DNA of 64,000 nucleotides from JANQRA01 sp035762545 (GCA_035762545.1 DASTOM010000024.1:186001-250000); one strand, 5' to 3'. Counted from the stretch's first letter, positions 35,577 through 43,734 are shown. The notes: generated by a model not told the origin, from the sequence alone. Numbers and translations are program-made.

Positions 35577-37054
35577 GTCTCCCCCAGATCCATGTAAGCG
35601 AGTAGGCCGTGGCGGCCGCCTTCACGGCCAAAGCCGGATTCCTTGTACCCACCGAACGGGGAACTCGGGTCGAACTTGTTGAAGGTGTTCGCCCAAACGA
35701 CACCAGCCTTCATGCGGTCGGCCATCCACAGGATCCGGGAGCCCTTGGTCGTCCAGATCCCGGCGGACAGTCCGTACGGGGTGTTGTTGGCCTTCTCCAC
35801 CGCCTCCTCCGGGGTGCGGAACGAGAGGATCGAGAGAACCGGGCCGAAGATCTCCTCCTGCGCTATGCGGTGAGACTGGGAGACGCCGGTGAAGAGCGTG
35901 GGCCGGAAGAAGAAGCCGCTCGTCGGCAGCTCGCAGTCGGGCTGGAAGATCTCAGCACCCTCGGAACGGCCCGAGTCCACCAGCTCCTCGATCTTTTCGA
36001 GCTGTGCCCTGGAGTTGATCGCTCCGATGTCGGTGTTCTTGTCCATCGGGTCGCCCACCCGAAGCGTGTTGAGACGTCGCTTCAGCTTGTCCACGAAACG
36101 GTCGTGGATCGACTCCTCGACGAACAGCCGCGACCCGGCGCAGCAGACATGACCCTGATTGAAGAAGATCCCGTTGATGACACCCTCGACTGCCTGGTCG
36201 AGGGGGGCGTCCTCGAAGATGACGTGGGCGCCCTTGCCGCCCAACTCCAGCGTCAGCCTCTTGGAGGTGCCGGCGAGCTCGGACTGGATCAGCTTGCCGA
36301 CCGCTGTGGAACCTGTGAAGGCGACCTTGTCGACATCGTCGTGGGTGACCACCAGAGAACCCGTGCCGCCAGCGCCGGTGACGACGTTGAGCACTCCGGG
36401 TGGCAGACCGGCTTCGGCAGTGAGCTCGGCGAAGACGAGTGCGGTCAAGGGCGTGGTCTCGGCGGGCTTGAGGACGACGGTGTTTCCCGCGGCCAGGGCC
36501 GGGGCCACCTTCCAAGCGAGCATCAGCATCGGGAAGTTCCAAGGGATCACCTGGCCGGCGACTCCCAGAGGCTTGGGTGTGATCCCGGGGAACGCGTACT
36601 CCAGCTTGTCCGCCCATCCTGCGTAGTAGAAGAAGTGGCCGGCGACGAGAGGAAGGTCGACGTCCCGTGACTCCTTGATCGGCTTGCCCCCGTCGAGGGT
36701 CTCGAGCACCGCCAGCTCACGCGACCTCTCCTGGATCATTCGGGCGATCCGGAAGATGTACTTCGCTCGCTCCGCCGGGGCCATCGGCCCCCAGACATCC
36801 TCATATGCCGTCCGTGCCGAGGCGACGGCGTCGTCGACGTCTGCCTTGCCCGCCTCCGCCACCTGGGCCAGCTCCTCCTCGCTGGCGGGATTGATGGTCG
36901 GGAAGTACTTGCGCGACTTGGGAGCCCGCAGCTCACCGTCGATGAACAGCCCGTACTTCTCGTCGAGCGAGACGATGTCGGCCGACTCACGCGAGGCGGC
37001 GTACTCCCACAGGAGCGGCTCGTGCGAGGTGTCGGGGATGCGGGTGATGGCCAA
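35573..37054 (-). CDS. aldehyde dehydrogenase family protein
   Basis: A 493-residue NAD(P)-dependent aldehyde dehydrogenase with all key elements: PWNFPMLMLAWK, GNTVVLKPAETTP, FTGSTAVGK, the catalytic base in TLELGGKGA and nucleophile Cys in GHVCCAGSR, plus EEIFGPVLSI near the C-terminus. No ATG or GTG fits. A TTG at 37054 with AAGGA nine bases upstream lies right at the deoC stop. Downstream of deoC, it probably oxidises the acetaldehyde released by deoxyribose-phosphate aldolase, but the substrate is inferred. Confidence 0.92.
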   Translation of the reverse strand: MAITRIPDTSHEPLLWEYAASRESADIVSLDEKYGLFIDGELRAPKSRKYFPTINPASEEELAQVAEAGKADVDDAVASARTAYEDVWGPMAPAERAKYIFRIARMIQERSRELAVLETLDGGKPIKESRDVDLPLVAGHFFYYAGWADKLEYAFPGITPKPLGVAGQVIPWNFPMLMLAWKVAPALAAGNTVVLKPAETTPLTALVFAELTAEAGLPPGVLNVVTGAGGTGSLVVTHDDVDKVAFTGSTAVGKLIQSELAGTSKRLTLELGGKGAHVIFEDAPLDQAVEGVINGIFFNQGHVCCAGSRLFVEESIHDRFVDKLKRRLNTLRVGDPMDKNTDIGAINSRAQLEKIEELVDSGRSEGAEIFQPDCELPTSGFFFRPTLFTGVSQSHRIAQEEIFGPVLSILSFRTPEEAVEKANNTPYGLSAGIWTTKGSRILWMADRMKAGVVWANTFNKFDPSSPFGGYKESGFGREGGRHGLLAYMDLGET

Positions 37055-37059
37055 ACGAA

Positions 37060-38013
37060 TCAGTCCTTGGTGAAGTAATCGGGCGACGAGTAGCGGCCGG
37101 TCTCCTGGAACCGGATCTGCATGAGAACATCGTTGAGCAGGGAAGATGCCCCGAAGCGGAACCAGTCCGGTGTCATCCAAGCCTCTCCCAGCGTCTCGTT
37201 GAGGACCAAGAGATATTTCATGGCGTCCTTCGAGGTGCGGATGCCGCCGGCGGGCTTCATCCCGACCTGTACGCCGGTTGCGTCGTGGAAGTCCCGGATC
37301 GCCTCCAGCATGACGAGTGTGACGGGGAGAGTCGCCGCCGGGCTCACCTTTCCGGTCGAAGTCTTGATGAAGTCGCCTCCCGCGGCCATCGCCAGCATCG
37401 AGGCACGACGCACATTGTCGAGGGTCTCCAGCTCGCCGGTCTCCAGGATCACCTTGAGGTGGGCGTCGCCACACGCCTCTTTGGTACGACGGATCTCGTC
37501 GAAGACCTTGAAGTACTCGCCGGCCAGGAACGCACCGCGGTCGATGACCATGTCGACCTCGTCGGCACCGTCGGCCACCACCTTCTTCGTCTCTTCGATC
37601 TTCAGCTTGGTGTCGCTCAGACCGGAAGGGAAGTAGGTGGCGACGCTGGCCACGTAGATCCCGGTCCCCTCGGTCGCCTGCACCGCGTAGGGCACCATGT
37701 TCGGATACACACAGACCGCCGCCACGGACGGGATCGAAGCGTCGGTCGGGTCGGGGCGGTACGCCTTGGCGCACATCTGGACGACCTTGCCCGGCGTGTC
37801 CTTTCCCTCGAGGGTGGTGAGATCCATCATCCGGATCATCAGATCGAGGGCGGCGCGCTTCGACTCCTTCTTGATCGAGCGCGTGGACAGGGCGGCGACC
37901 CGCTCGGAAGCCCCGACCTCATCAACCGACGGCACTCCCCGGAGGAAGGTGCGCAGTGTGGGCGTGGTGATGCGGTCGGGCAGGACCGAGCTTCGGGCGG
38001 GTGCGAGCGTCAC
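37060..38013 (-). CDS. deoC: deoxyribose-phosphate aldolase
   Basis: A 317-residue class I aldolase that splits 2-deoxyribose 5-phosphate into glyceraldehyde 3-phosphate and acetaldehyde. The Schiff-base lysine is in GGDFIKTSTGK, with the proton-relay Lys in MKPAGGIRT and Asp in DEVDMVIDRGAF. It carries an N-terminal extension of about 60 residues compared with the E. coli enzyme, as in other long DeoC forms. The start is a GTG (38013). It heads the operon with the two aldehyde dehydrogenase-like genes. Confidence 0.95.
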   Translation of the reverse strand: MTLAPARSSVLPDRITTPTLRTFLRGVPSVDEVGASERVAALSTRSIKKESKRAALDLMIRMMDLTTLEGKDTPGKVVQMCAKAYRPDPTDASIPSVAAVCVYPNMVPYAVQATEGTGIYVASVATYFPSGLSDTKLKIEETKKVVADGADEVDMVIDRGAFLAGEYFKVFDEIRRTKEACGDAHLKVILETGELETLDNVRRASMLAMAAGGDFIKTSTGKVSPAATLPVTLVMLEAIRDFHDATGVQVGMKPAGGIRTSKDAMKYLLVLNETLGEAWMTPDWFRFGASSLLNDVLMQIRFQETGRYSSPDYFTKD

Positions 38014-38041
38014 AGCTCGCCCAATCCTAGGAAAGACGCGA

Positions 38042-39157
38042 TCAGGCGTCGCCGCCGGTGCTGTCGACCAAGCGATAGGTGACGTCGGAGCCGATGGTCA
38101 TGTCCATCAACACTTCGACCAACTCGCCGCTGACCTCGTCGGGCATGGCGATGTCCATCACGACGTGGGAGTCGTTGATCATGTGGGCCTCGACGGCGTG
38201 ACCGGCCTCGGGATCGAACCAGGTCGTCATGTCCACCTCGGTCGGGTCGACCGAGAAGGCGAACTTGAGCGACTCGGTCAGAGCCTCCATCTCGGCGAGT
38301 TCCTCATCGGTGGCGCCCTCAGGGACGAACGCCGTCATGAACCCGATCAGGATCTCGGCGAAGTCGAACTCGATCGCCGACGTCGAAGTCGTGGTCTCTA
38401 TGACGAAAACCTCGACACCCTCTCGCTGCTCGGATGACACGACCTCGCTGACGATGGTCGTGCTGATCTCCTCACCACCTCCCGGCATCATCGGGAGCTC
38501 GAAGGTGTTGGTCCAGGTGTCACCTACGGTGACCGGCTCGTCGCTGAGGGGAGGGCCGATGAACTGGCCGGGGCTACCGCCGGCGCCGAAGTCCTCGAGC
38601 ATCCCGAGGCCGCCCATGCCTCCGAGATCACCGAAGATGTCACCGCCAAACTCGTCCTCGGGGGTGATGACGTTGCCCTGCTCGTCGACGATGATCGTCT
38701 TCTCGATCGGCTCCATCCCGGTGAAGTCCTCCGGGATCATGGTGTCGTTGCCTGCGACGTCCTCGCCGTTGATCGTTCCGGTGACCTCGAGGTCGCTGAA
38801 GTCGCCCGTGATGGTGATCTCGTAGGTACCATCCTCGGGCCCGTCTGCCACCGAGTGGATGAATGTGGTCGTGCCGACCATCTGGAGATCCATCGACTCG
38901 GGGAACTCCTCACCCTCGGCCTGAGCCAGGGCGGCGGGATTGCCTTCGACCTCCATCTGGATGCTCTGGTCCATGTCGACCTCGTAGGAGAACGACGATC
39001 CCGGCTCGAGCGTGTAGGACAGCAGCACCGCCTCGGGTGCTGGTGATGTGGTGGCCACAGGCGCCGTCGTCGACGAGCCCTCGGAAGCGGAATCAGGTGA
39101 GCAGGCCGCCACCACGAGAGCGACGGCCATGAGAAGAGTGAAGGTGCGGATACGCAT
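38042..39157 (-). CDS. secreted lipoprotein of unknown function
   Basis: A 371-residue predicted lipoprotein: hydrophobic leader and lipobox VAAC (Cys19), then a short Ser/Thr linker. The body is acidic, beta-rich and repetitive in style, with VSLSYTLEPGSSFSYEVDM-like strands, a Gly/Met-rich loop (GGMGGLGMLEDFGAGG) and TVGDTWTNTFELPM. The layout recalls actinobacterial surface lipoproteins of the DUF6263 kind, but I cannot confirm this. It is 28 bases upstream of deoC on the same strand. No catalytic motif is visible. Confidence 0.75.
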   Translation of the reverse strand: MRIRTFTLLMAVALVVAACSPDSASEGSSTTAPVATTSPAPEAVLLSYTLEPGSSFSYEVDMDQSIQMEVEGNPAALAQAEGEEFPESMDLQMVGTTTFIHSVADGPEDGTYEITITGDFSDLEVTGTINGEDVAGNDTMIPEDFTGMEPIEKTIIVDEQGNVITPEDEFGGDIFGDLGGMGGLGMLEDFGAGGSPGQFIGPPLSDEPVTVGDTWTNTFELPMMPGGGEEISTTIVSEVVSSEQREGVEVFVIETTTSTSAIEFDFAEILIGFMTAFVPEGATDEELAEMEALTESLKFAFSVDPTEVDMTTWFDPEAGHAVEAHMINDSHVVMDIAMPDEVSGELVEVLMDMTIGSDVTYRLVDSTGGDA

Positions 39158-39227
39158 GGGTTCAGGTTATCGGCAATCAGATGTTGTGCTCTTCAGTCGC
39201 TCCGGCCAGCACTAGGTTGCGCGACTC

Positions 39228-40139
39228 ATGAATCCGTGGACTCCCCTGGTCGCCGCCACGTTCGGGTGGGCGTGTTCGGCCGTCATCAGCCGGGCACTCC
39301 TGGTCGACGGAATGAACACCTGGACTCTGATCCCGCTGCGTATGGGCTTCGCCCTGATATCGCTCTTCATCGTCATGGCGTTCACCCGTCGTTTCTGGAC
39401 CACCGACGGACTGGCGTGGCGGCTCGGGGGAATCCTGGGTGTCGCGGCGATGGCCGTGCCGATGGTGCTCATGACTCTCGGCCTCGAGGACCTGCCGGTC
39501 TCGCTCGGGAGTCTCCTCATCGCTCTGATCCCCATCTCGACGATCGCCGCCGCCCACTTCCTCGTCGCCGGGGAGACTTTCCGGGCGAAGTCGCTTCCCG
39601 GTCTGCTCATAGCCCTCGTCGGAACCGGAGTGTTGGTCGGGGTGGGAGGCGAGTCCATCGCCGGCGTCGACGATCTCTGGCGCGGGGTCGGGTTCACCGT
39701 GGCCGGGGTGGTCGTGGCCGGAATCGGAGGAGCGCTGACCCGAAGGTACGCGCTCGTGGTCCCGGGCGACAAACTGGTCCTGCCTCAGTTCACGATCAAC
39801 ACGGTCGTGGTGGTGGTCTTATTGCCGCTCCTCTTCGATTTCGAGATCAGCTCCGTCGAAGGCGCCGACTGGCTGCTACTGGCCGTCGTGGGCGTCCTCG
39901 GTTCGACAGTGGCATTCACCGCCTTCCTGATCGCAGCCAGCGTCAACCCCGCTTCCCGTCTCGCCCTCACCGGCTATTCGGTCCCGGTGCTCGCTGTCGC
40001 GATGGCGGTCCTGTTCCTCGACGAGTCGCTCACCCTGTCGATCGTCGTCGGCGCCGCCCTCATCATCGTCGGTGTCGTCCTGACGGAGCGGGCCAACAAA
40101 GCGCACGTCCCCGAACCCGTGGCATTCGGCCCGGGGTGA
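39228..40139 (+). CDS. EamA/DMT-family transporter
   Basis: A 303-residue integral membrane protein with ten predicted hydrophobic segments in two five-helix halves, the layout of drug/metabolite transporters. The first half begins WTPLVAATFGWACSAVISRALL and the second half GVGFTVAGVVVAGIGGALTRRYAL. It ends with the usual FLDESLTLSIVVGAALIIVGVVLTER. The substrate is unknown; exporters of amino acids or nucleosides are common in the family. Confidence 0.88.
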   Translation: MNPWTPLVAATFGWACSAVISRALLVDGMNTWTLIPLRMGFALISLFIVMAFTRRFWTTDGLAWRLGGILGVAAMAVPMVLMTLGLEDLPVSLGSLLIALIPISTIAAAHFLVAGETFRAKSLPGLLIALVGTGVLVGVGGESIAGVDDLWRGVGFTVAGVVVAGIGGALTRRYALVVPGDKLVLPQFTINTVVVVVLLPLLFDFEISSVEGADWLLLAVVGVLGSTVAFTAFLIAASVNPASRLALTGYSVPVLAVAMAVLFLDESLTLSIVVGAALIIVGVVLTERANKAHVPEPVAFGPG

Positions 40140-40153
40140 CGGCCGGTACCAGC

Positions 40154-40271
40154 AACCCGGGGTACGTCAGCCCATATATGGGCGATTTCCGCTCAAGTTC
40201 CGACGATTGCCCATGGCTTCTTCCGAACCTGAGCCGATTTCACCCGGATACGGGCTGTGCAACCCCGGGTT
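40154..40271. repeat. nested inverted repeats ahead of metG
   Basis: AACCCGGGGT (40154-40163) is exactly complementary to ACCCCGGGTT (40262-40271). Between them are a 14-bp perfect palindrome (40170-40183), an imperfect 13-bp hairpin (40191-40203 with 40222-40234, 11 of 13 paired) and a small CCCG/CGGG stem (40244-40254). The whole segment could fold into a multibranched structure. It might be a metG leader RNA, an operator cluster or a small repeat element. Confidence 0.5.
40170..40183. promoter_or_regulatory. 14-bp perfect palindrome, possible operator
   Basis: GCCCATATATGGGC is a perfect dyad in the gap between the transporter and metG, 140 bases before the metG start. Its regulator is unknown. 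Confidence 0.35.
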
Positions 40272-40322
40272 CGTGGTTTTGCGATCGGGTTCAGTCCAGG
40301 TGACCGTTACCCTCCCGCCTCT

Positions 40323-41963
40323 ATGAGCCGCCGGATCCTCGTCGCAGTCGCCTGGCCCTACGCGTCCGGCCCTCGTCACCTGGGTCACTTCGCCGGCGCC
40401 TACCTGCCCCCGGACATCTTCGCCCGCTATCACCGTCTGGTCGGCAACGATGTCTTGATGGTCTCCGGCTCCGATGCCAACGGAACGCCGATCACGGTGC
40501 GAGCCGAGCAGGAGGGGGTGACTCCCCAGGAGATCGTCGACCGGTACCACCCCGAGTTCCTCCGCTACTGGGACGTGATGGGGATCAGTTTCGACCTGTT
40601 CACCACGACCATGACCGAGAACCACCACAAGGTCACACAGGACTTCTTCCTGAAGTTGCTCGAGAACGGCTACATCGAGAAGGGCACCTCGCTGCAGTTC
40701 TTCGACCCGGAGGCGGAACGGTTTCTCCCCGATCGTTATGTCGAGGGCACATGCCCCCACTGCGGGTATTCGGACGCTCGCGGGGATCAATGTGACAACT
40801 GCGGTCGCACCCTCGACCCCACCGACCTGATCGATCCCCGATCGAAGCTCAGCGGGGCCACACCCGTGGAGCGGGAAACGGAGCACTTCTTCCTCGACCT
40901 GCCCGCCCTGGCGCCGCAATTGCGGGAGTGGCTGGAGGGTCGCACCACATGGCGCAAGCACGTCCGCAACTGGGCGATCGGAATGACAGAGGACATGCCC
41001 AAACGCTCCATAACCCGCGACCTGGAATGGGGAGTCGATCTCCCGGTCGACGACCTGGGGCCGGGGAAGAAGATCTACGTGTGGTTCGACGCCGTGATCG
41101 GATACCTGTCGGCGTCGATCGAGTGGGCGTCGCACACCGATGATCCTGACGCCTGGGAGAAGTGGTGGAAGGATCCGGATGCCGAGTCCTACTACTTCGT
41201 CGGCAAGGACAACATCCCCTTCCACGCGGTGATATGGCCGGCCATGCTCATCGGGCACGGAGGGCTGAACCTCCCCACCGATTTGCCGGCCAACCAATAT
41301 CTGACCTTCAAGGGAGACAAGGCATCGGCCAGCCGGGGAATCGGTCGTTCCATCGCCTGGTATGCAGAGCGGGTCCAACCGGACGCACTTCGATACGCCA
41401 TCGCATCGGTCCTCCCCGAGCAGAACGACACCGACTTCAGCGACGAGGAGCTCATCCGACGGGTCAACGACGAGCTCGTGGCGACATGGGGGAATCTGGT
41501 CAACCGGGTGCTGTCCATGAGCGCGCGCAACTTCGCGGGCAAGGTGCCCGAGCCGGGCGATCTCACCGACGAGGACAAGGCGATCGTCGACCTGGGATCT
41601 CGGGTGCTCGACGACGTCGCCGCCAGGATCGAGAAGGCTGAGCTGAAGGCGGGTCTACGCGCCGCCATGGACGCGGCGGCCGAGGTCAACGTCTATCTCA
41701 ACGCCACGGAGCCGTGGAAAGCGTTGAAAGAGGACCCCGAACGCGCCGCCACGGTCCTGTGGTCGGCGATCCAGGCGATCGCAGCGATACGCATCGCCCT
41801 GTACCCGTACCTCCCTCATTCGGCGGCGGAGATCGGCGAGATGCTGGGGACCGGTCCGGACATCCTCTCCTGGTCCGCCCCTGACATCCCGGGTGGAATC
41901 GAACTGGGTGAGGTTCGCCCGCTCTTCGCGAAACTCGACGAGGACTCTCTACAGGACGCTTGA
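40323..41963 (+). CDS. metG: methionyl-tRNA synthetase
   Basis: A 546-residue class I synthetase charging tRNA-Met. The HIGH-like motif is YASGPRHLGHFAGAYLPPD, and the zinc knuckle CPHCGYSDARGDQCDNC lies near residues 145-160. YVWFDAVIGYLSASIEW and YYFVGKDNIPFHAVIWP form the active site. The KMSKS loop reads KASAS (FKGDKASASRG), lacking the second lysine, a substitution I also associate with some actinobacterial MetRS. It has no C-terminal EMAP/dimerisation domain. The ATG at 40323 follows a pyrimidine-rich leader with no evident Shine-Dalgarno. Confidence 0.96.
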   Translation: MSRRILVAVAWPYASGPRHLGHFAGAYLPPDIFARYHRLVGNDVLMVSGSDANGTPITVRAEQEGVTPQEIVDRYHPEFLRYWDVMGISFDLFTTTMTENHHKVTQDFFLKLLENGYIEKGTSLQFFDPEAERFLPDRYVEGTCPHCGYSDARGDQCDNCGRTLDPTDLIDPRSKLSGATPVERETEHFFLDLPALAPQLREWLEGRTTWRKHVRNWAIGMTEDMPKRSITRDLEWGVDLPVDDLGPGKKIYVWFDAVIGYLSASIEWASHTDDPDAWEKWWKDPDAESYYFVGKDNIPFHAVIWPAMLIGHGGLNLPTDLPANQYLTFKGDKASASRGIGRSIAWYAERVQPDALRYAIASVLPEQNDTDFSDEELIRRVNDELVATWGNLVNRVLSMSARNFAGKVPEPGDLTDEDKAIVDLGSRVLDDVAARIEKAELKAGLRAAMDAAAEVNVYLNATEPWKALKEDPERAATVLWSAIQAIAAIRIALYPYLPHSAAEIGEMLGTGPDILSWSAPDIPGGIELGEVRPLFAKLDEDSLQDA

Positions 41964-42000
41964 TGCAATCGAGTTCGAATCCGAAGAATCGGACTCGTTC

Positions 42001-42079
42001 GTGAAACCTCGACTCTGAAATGGGGGTCGAATCGGGGTGATCCCTGGTTCCACAGCGGCAGAGTTGCGATAGGTTTCAC
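42001..42079. repeat. 9-bp inverted repeat flanking the PGPGW gene promoter
   Basis: GTGAAACCT (42001-42009) and AGGTTTCAC (42071-42079) are exactly complementary across 61 bases. The right arm overlaps a TAGGTT -10-like hexamer (42070-42075) placed about right for a transcript starting at the ATG at 42084. Confidence 0.4.
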
Positions 42080-42083
42080 CGTT

Positions 42084-42314
42084 ATGGCCCGAATTGCGCG
42101 AATCGGGGCCGGAATCGGCCTCATCCTCCTCGGCTTGGCGCTGCTCGTCCTGCCCGGCCCGGGCATCCTGACCATCGCGGCGGGCCTGGCCCTTCTCGCC
42201 ACCGAGTTCGTCTGGGCGGCGAACATCCTCGCCTGGATGAAAGTGAAGTACCGGTCCTACTTCACCAAAGAGGGGCGTCAGTTGGAGACGCCCCTCCCGA
42301 CTGATGTCGAATGA
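42084..42314 (+). CDS. PGPGW-type small membrane protein
   Basis: A 76-residue protein with two hydrophobic stretches around the sequence LVLPGPGILTIAAGLALLATEF, the signature of the PGPGW putative transmembrane family. A positively charged KVKYRSYFTKEGRQ tail follows. Function is unknown. No Shine-Dalgarno is seen and a -10-like TAGGTT lies 9 bases before the ATG, so the message may be leaderless. Its end is 18 bases from the convergent sodN end. Confidence 0.8.
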   Translation: MARIARIGAGIGLILLGLALLVLPGPGILTIAAGLALLATEFVWAANILAWMKVKYRSYFTKEGRQLETPLPTDVE

Positions 42315-42332
42315 CGGTGCGGTGATCCGCCG

Positions 42333-42740
42333 CTAGGACGGCGGGTACACCCCCATCCCCTTGGCCTTCTCGGTCTGCCAGAAGATGTCCGCGATCTCAT
42401 CGATGAGGTCGATCAACTTCTGCCCCTCTGCCGGATCGGCCGACTTCTTGGCGTCGCCGGCCTGATGGATGGCGCGCCAGAACAGGTCGTCCAGGTTCTC
42501 GAACTCTTTCCGATGGTCGGCGCTGAAGAAATCGGCCCAGAGCACCATCAGGTGATGCTTTACCAACTCGGCCCGCTCCTCCTTGAGGAGCAGGGCGCGA
42601 GCCCTGAAGACTTCGTCGTCTGACTCCTGGTACTTCTGTGCGATCTTGAGGACCGAAAGGGCCTCGATCTTGGCCTGAGCCGGGTCGTAGACACCGCAGT
42701 AGAGGTCACAGTGTGCGTATGCGACGGTTACCTGGCGCAT
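42333..42740 (-). CDS. sodN: nickel-containing superoxide dismutase precursor
   Basis: A 135-residue Ni-SOD that dismutates superoxide in the cytosol. After a very short leader (MRQVTVAYA) the mature protein begins HCDLYCGVYDPAQAKIEA. The nickel ligands His1, Cys2 and Cys6 and Tyr9 are kept, but position 5 is Tyr where the consensus HCDLPCG has Pro. Helical-bundle landmarks (KEERAELVKHHLMVLWADFF, EIADIFWQTEKAKG) follow. AAGGAG lies five bases before the ATG. It is divergent from its probable maturation protease, 51 bases apart. Confidence 0.95.
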   Translation of the reverse strand: MRQVTVAYAHCDLYCGVYDPAQAKIEALSVLKIAQKYQESDDEVFRARALLLKEERAELVKHHLMVLWADFFSADHRKEFENLDDLFWRAIHQAGDAKKSADPAEGQKLIDLIDEIADIFWQTEKAKGMGVYPPS

Positions 42741-42791
42741 TGCTCTCCTTCTCGTCGATTGATTGCCTCCGACCATACTCCGGGGCCGAAC

Positions 42792-43721
42792 ATGGCGATG
42801 CAGCGCTTCCGGGTGGCCGGACATTCGATGAGCCCGACGCTCCAGCCCGGCCAGGAGGTCGTGACAGTCGATACCCGACGGGCGGAGCCAGGAAACATGG
42901 TCGTCTTCGAACACCCCGACCGAACCGGCCTCTGGCTGGTCAAGAGACTCGTGGATGGGGATGGACGGGTCGTCTCCGACAATGCCGCTGACAGCTCCAA
43001 CGACTCGTCCACCCTCGGCAACCTCCCGGTCGAAGCCCTACGGCCGGTAGTGGAGAGACTCGACGCCGACTCCTTCACACAAGCTTGCGAGTTCCTGGCC
43101 AACGAGGACGAATTCCTCGCAGCACTCATCGCTCGGTGGGGCATGCCCGATTTCTGGCACCGTCAGCCGGGCTTCAAGACCCTGGTGCTGCTCATTCTGG
43201 AACAACAAGTGTCGCTCGAGTCCGGTGCTGCGATGTACCGAAGGCTTGCCGGTCTCACCGGCGAAGTCACCCCGGAATCGGTCTTCGCCGCCGGCCCGGA
43301 GAGACTGCGCTCGATCGGCGTGACCCGTCAGAAGACCTCCTACCTGATCGACCTGGCCGAAATGGTTCTCGCCGGAGAGCTCGACATCGACCACCTCGAC
43401 GAGCACCCGACCTCGGAGGCGAGGGCTCGTCTGATCGCGATCCGGGGCATCGGGGCGTGGACGGCGGACGCATATCTCCTCTCGGCTCAACGGCGCCCGG
43501 ACATGTGGCCGGTCGGTGATCGAGCCCTCCAGGTCGGTACGCGCGAGGCTCTGGCCATGTCGGAGGTACCCACCGAATCCGAACTCGAGATCATCGGGGC
43601 ACCGTGGCGGCCGGTCCGTGCCGTGGCCGCCCGGCTGATCTGGCACGCATACCTCTCGGCGCGGGGCAGGGTGGAGCCGCCGGACCCGACCTCTGTGCAC
43701 GTGACGGGAGAACCGGCGTAG
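42792..43721 (+). CDS. SodX-like NiSOD maturation protease fused to AlkA-like DNA glycosylase
   Basis: A 309-residue fusion in one uninterrupted frame. Residues 1-90 are an S26-type peptidase: GHSMSPTLQPG with nucleophile Ser12, the VVFEHPDRTGLWLVKRLV strand with general-base Lys51, and VSDNAADSSNDSSTLG. This is the pattern of the SodX protease that trims the Ni-SOD leader, and sodN is divergent next door. Residues 91-309 are a HhH-GPD glycosylase (LILEQQVSLESGAAMYRRL, IRGIGAWTADAYLL, catalytic Asp243 in WPVGDRAL). Both sets of catalytic residues are intact, with essentially no linker. The start may be the ATG at 42792 or 42798. Confidence 0.88.
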   Translation: MAMQRFRVAGHSMSPTLQPGQEVVTVDTRRAEPGNMVVFEHPDRTGLWLVKRLVDGDGRVVSDNAADSSNDSSTLGNLPVEALRPVVERLDADSFTQACEFLANEDEFLAALIARWGMPDFWHRQPGFKTLVLLILEQQVSLESGAAMYRRLAGLTGEVTPESVFAAGPERLRSIGVTRQKTSYLIDLAEMVLAGELDIDHLDEHPTSEARARLIAIRGIGAWTADAYLLSAQRRPDMWPVGDRALQVGTREALAMSEVPTESELEIIGAPWRPVRAVAARLIWHAYLSARGRVEPPDPTSVHVTGEPA

Positions 43722-43734
43722 AGTCGGCAGGACC

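Noticed and set aside
37055..37774. Extension of the aldehyde dehydrogenase frame upstream into deoC
   Set aside because: The added 240 residues are read out of frame through deoC, are rich in Arg/Gly/Asp and have no homology. Aldehyde dehydrogenase begins near 37054.
40154..40322. T-box or SAM riboswitch ahead of metG
   Set aside because: The region is structured, but I could not find the T-box antiterminator sequence, a Met specifier loop or a SAM-riboswitch core, so I only list the inverted repeats.
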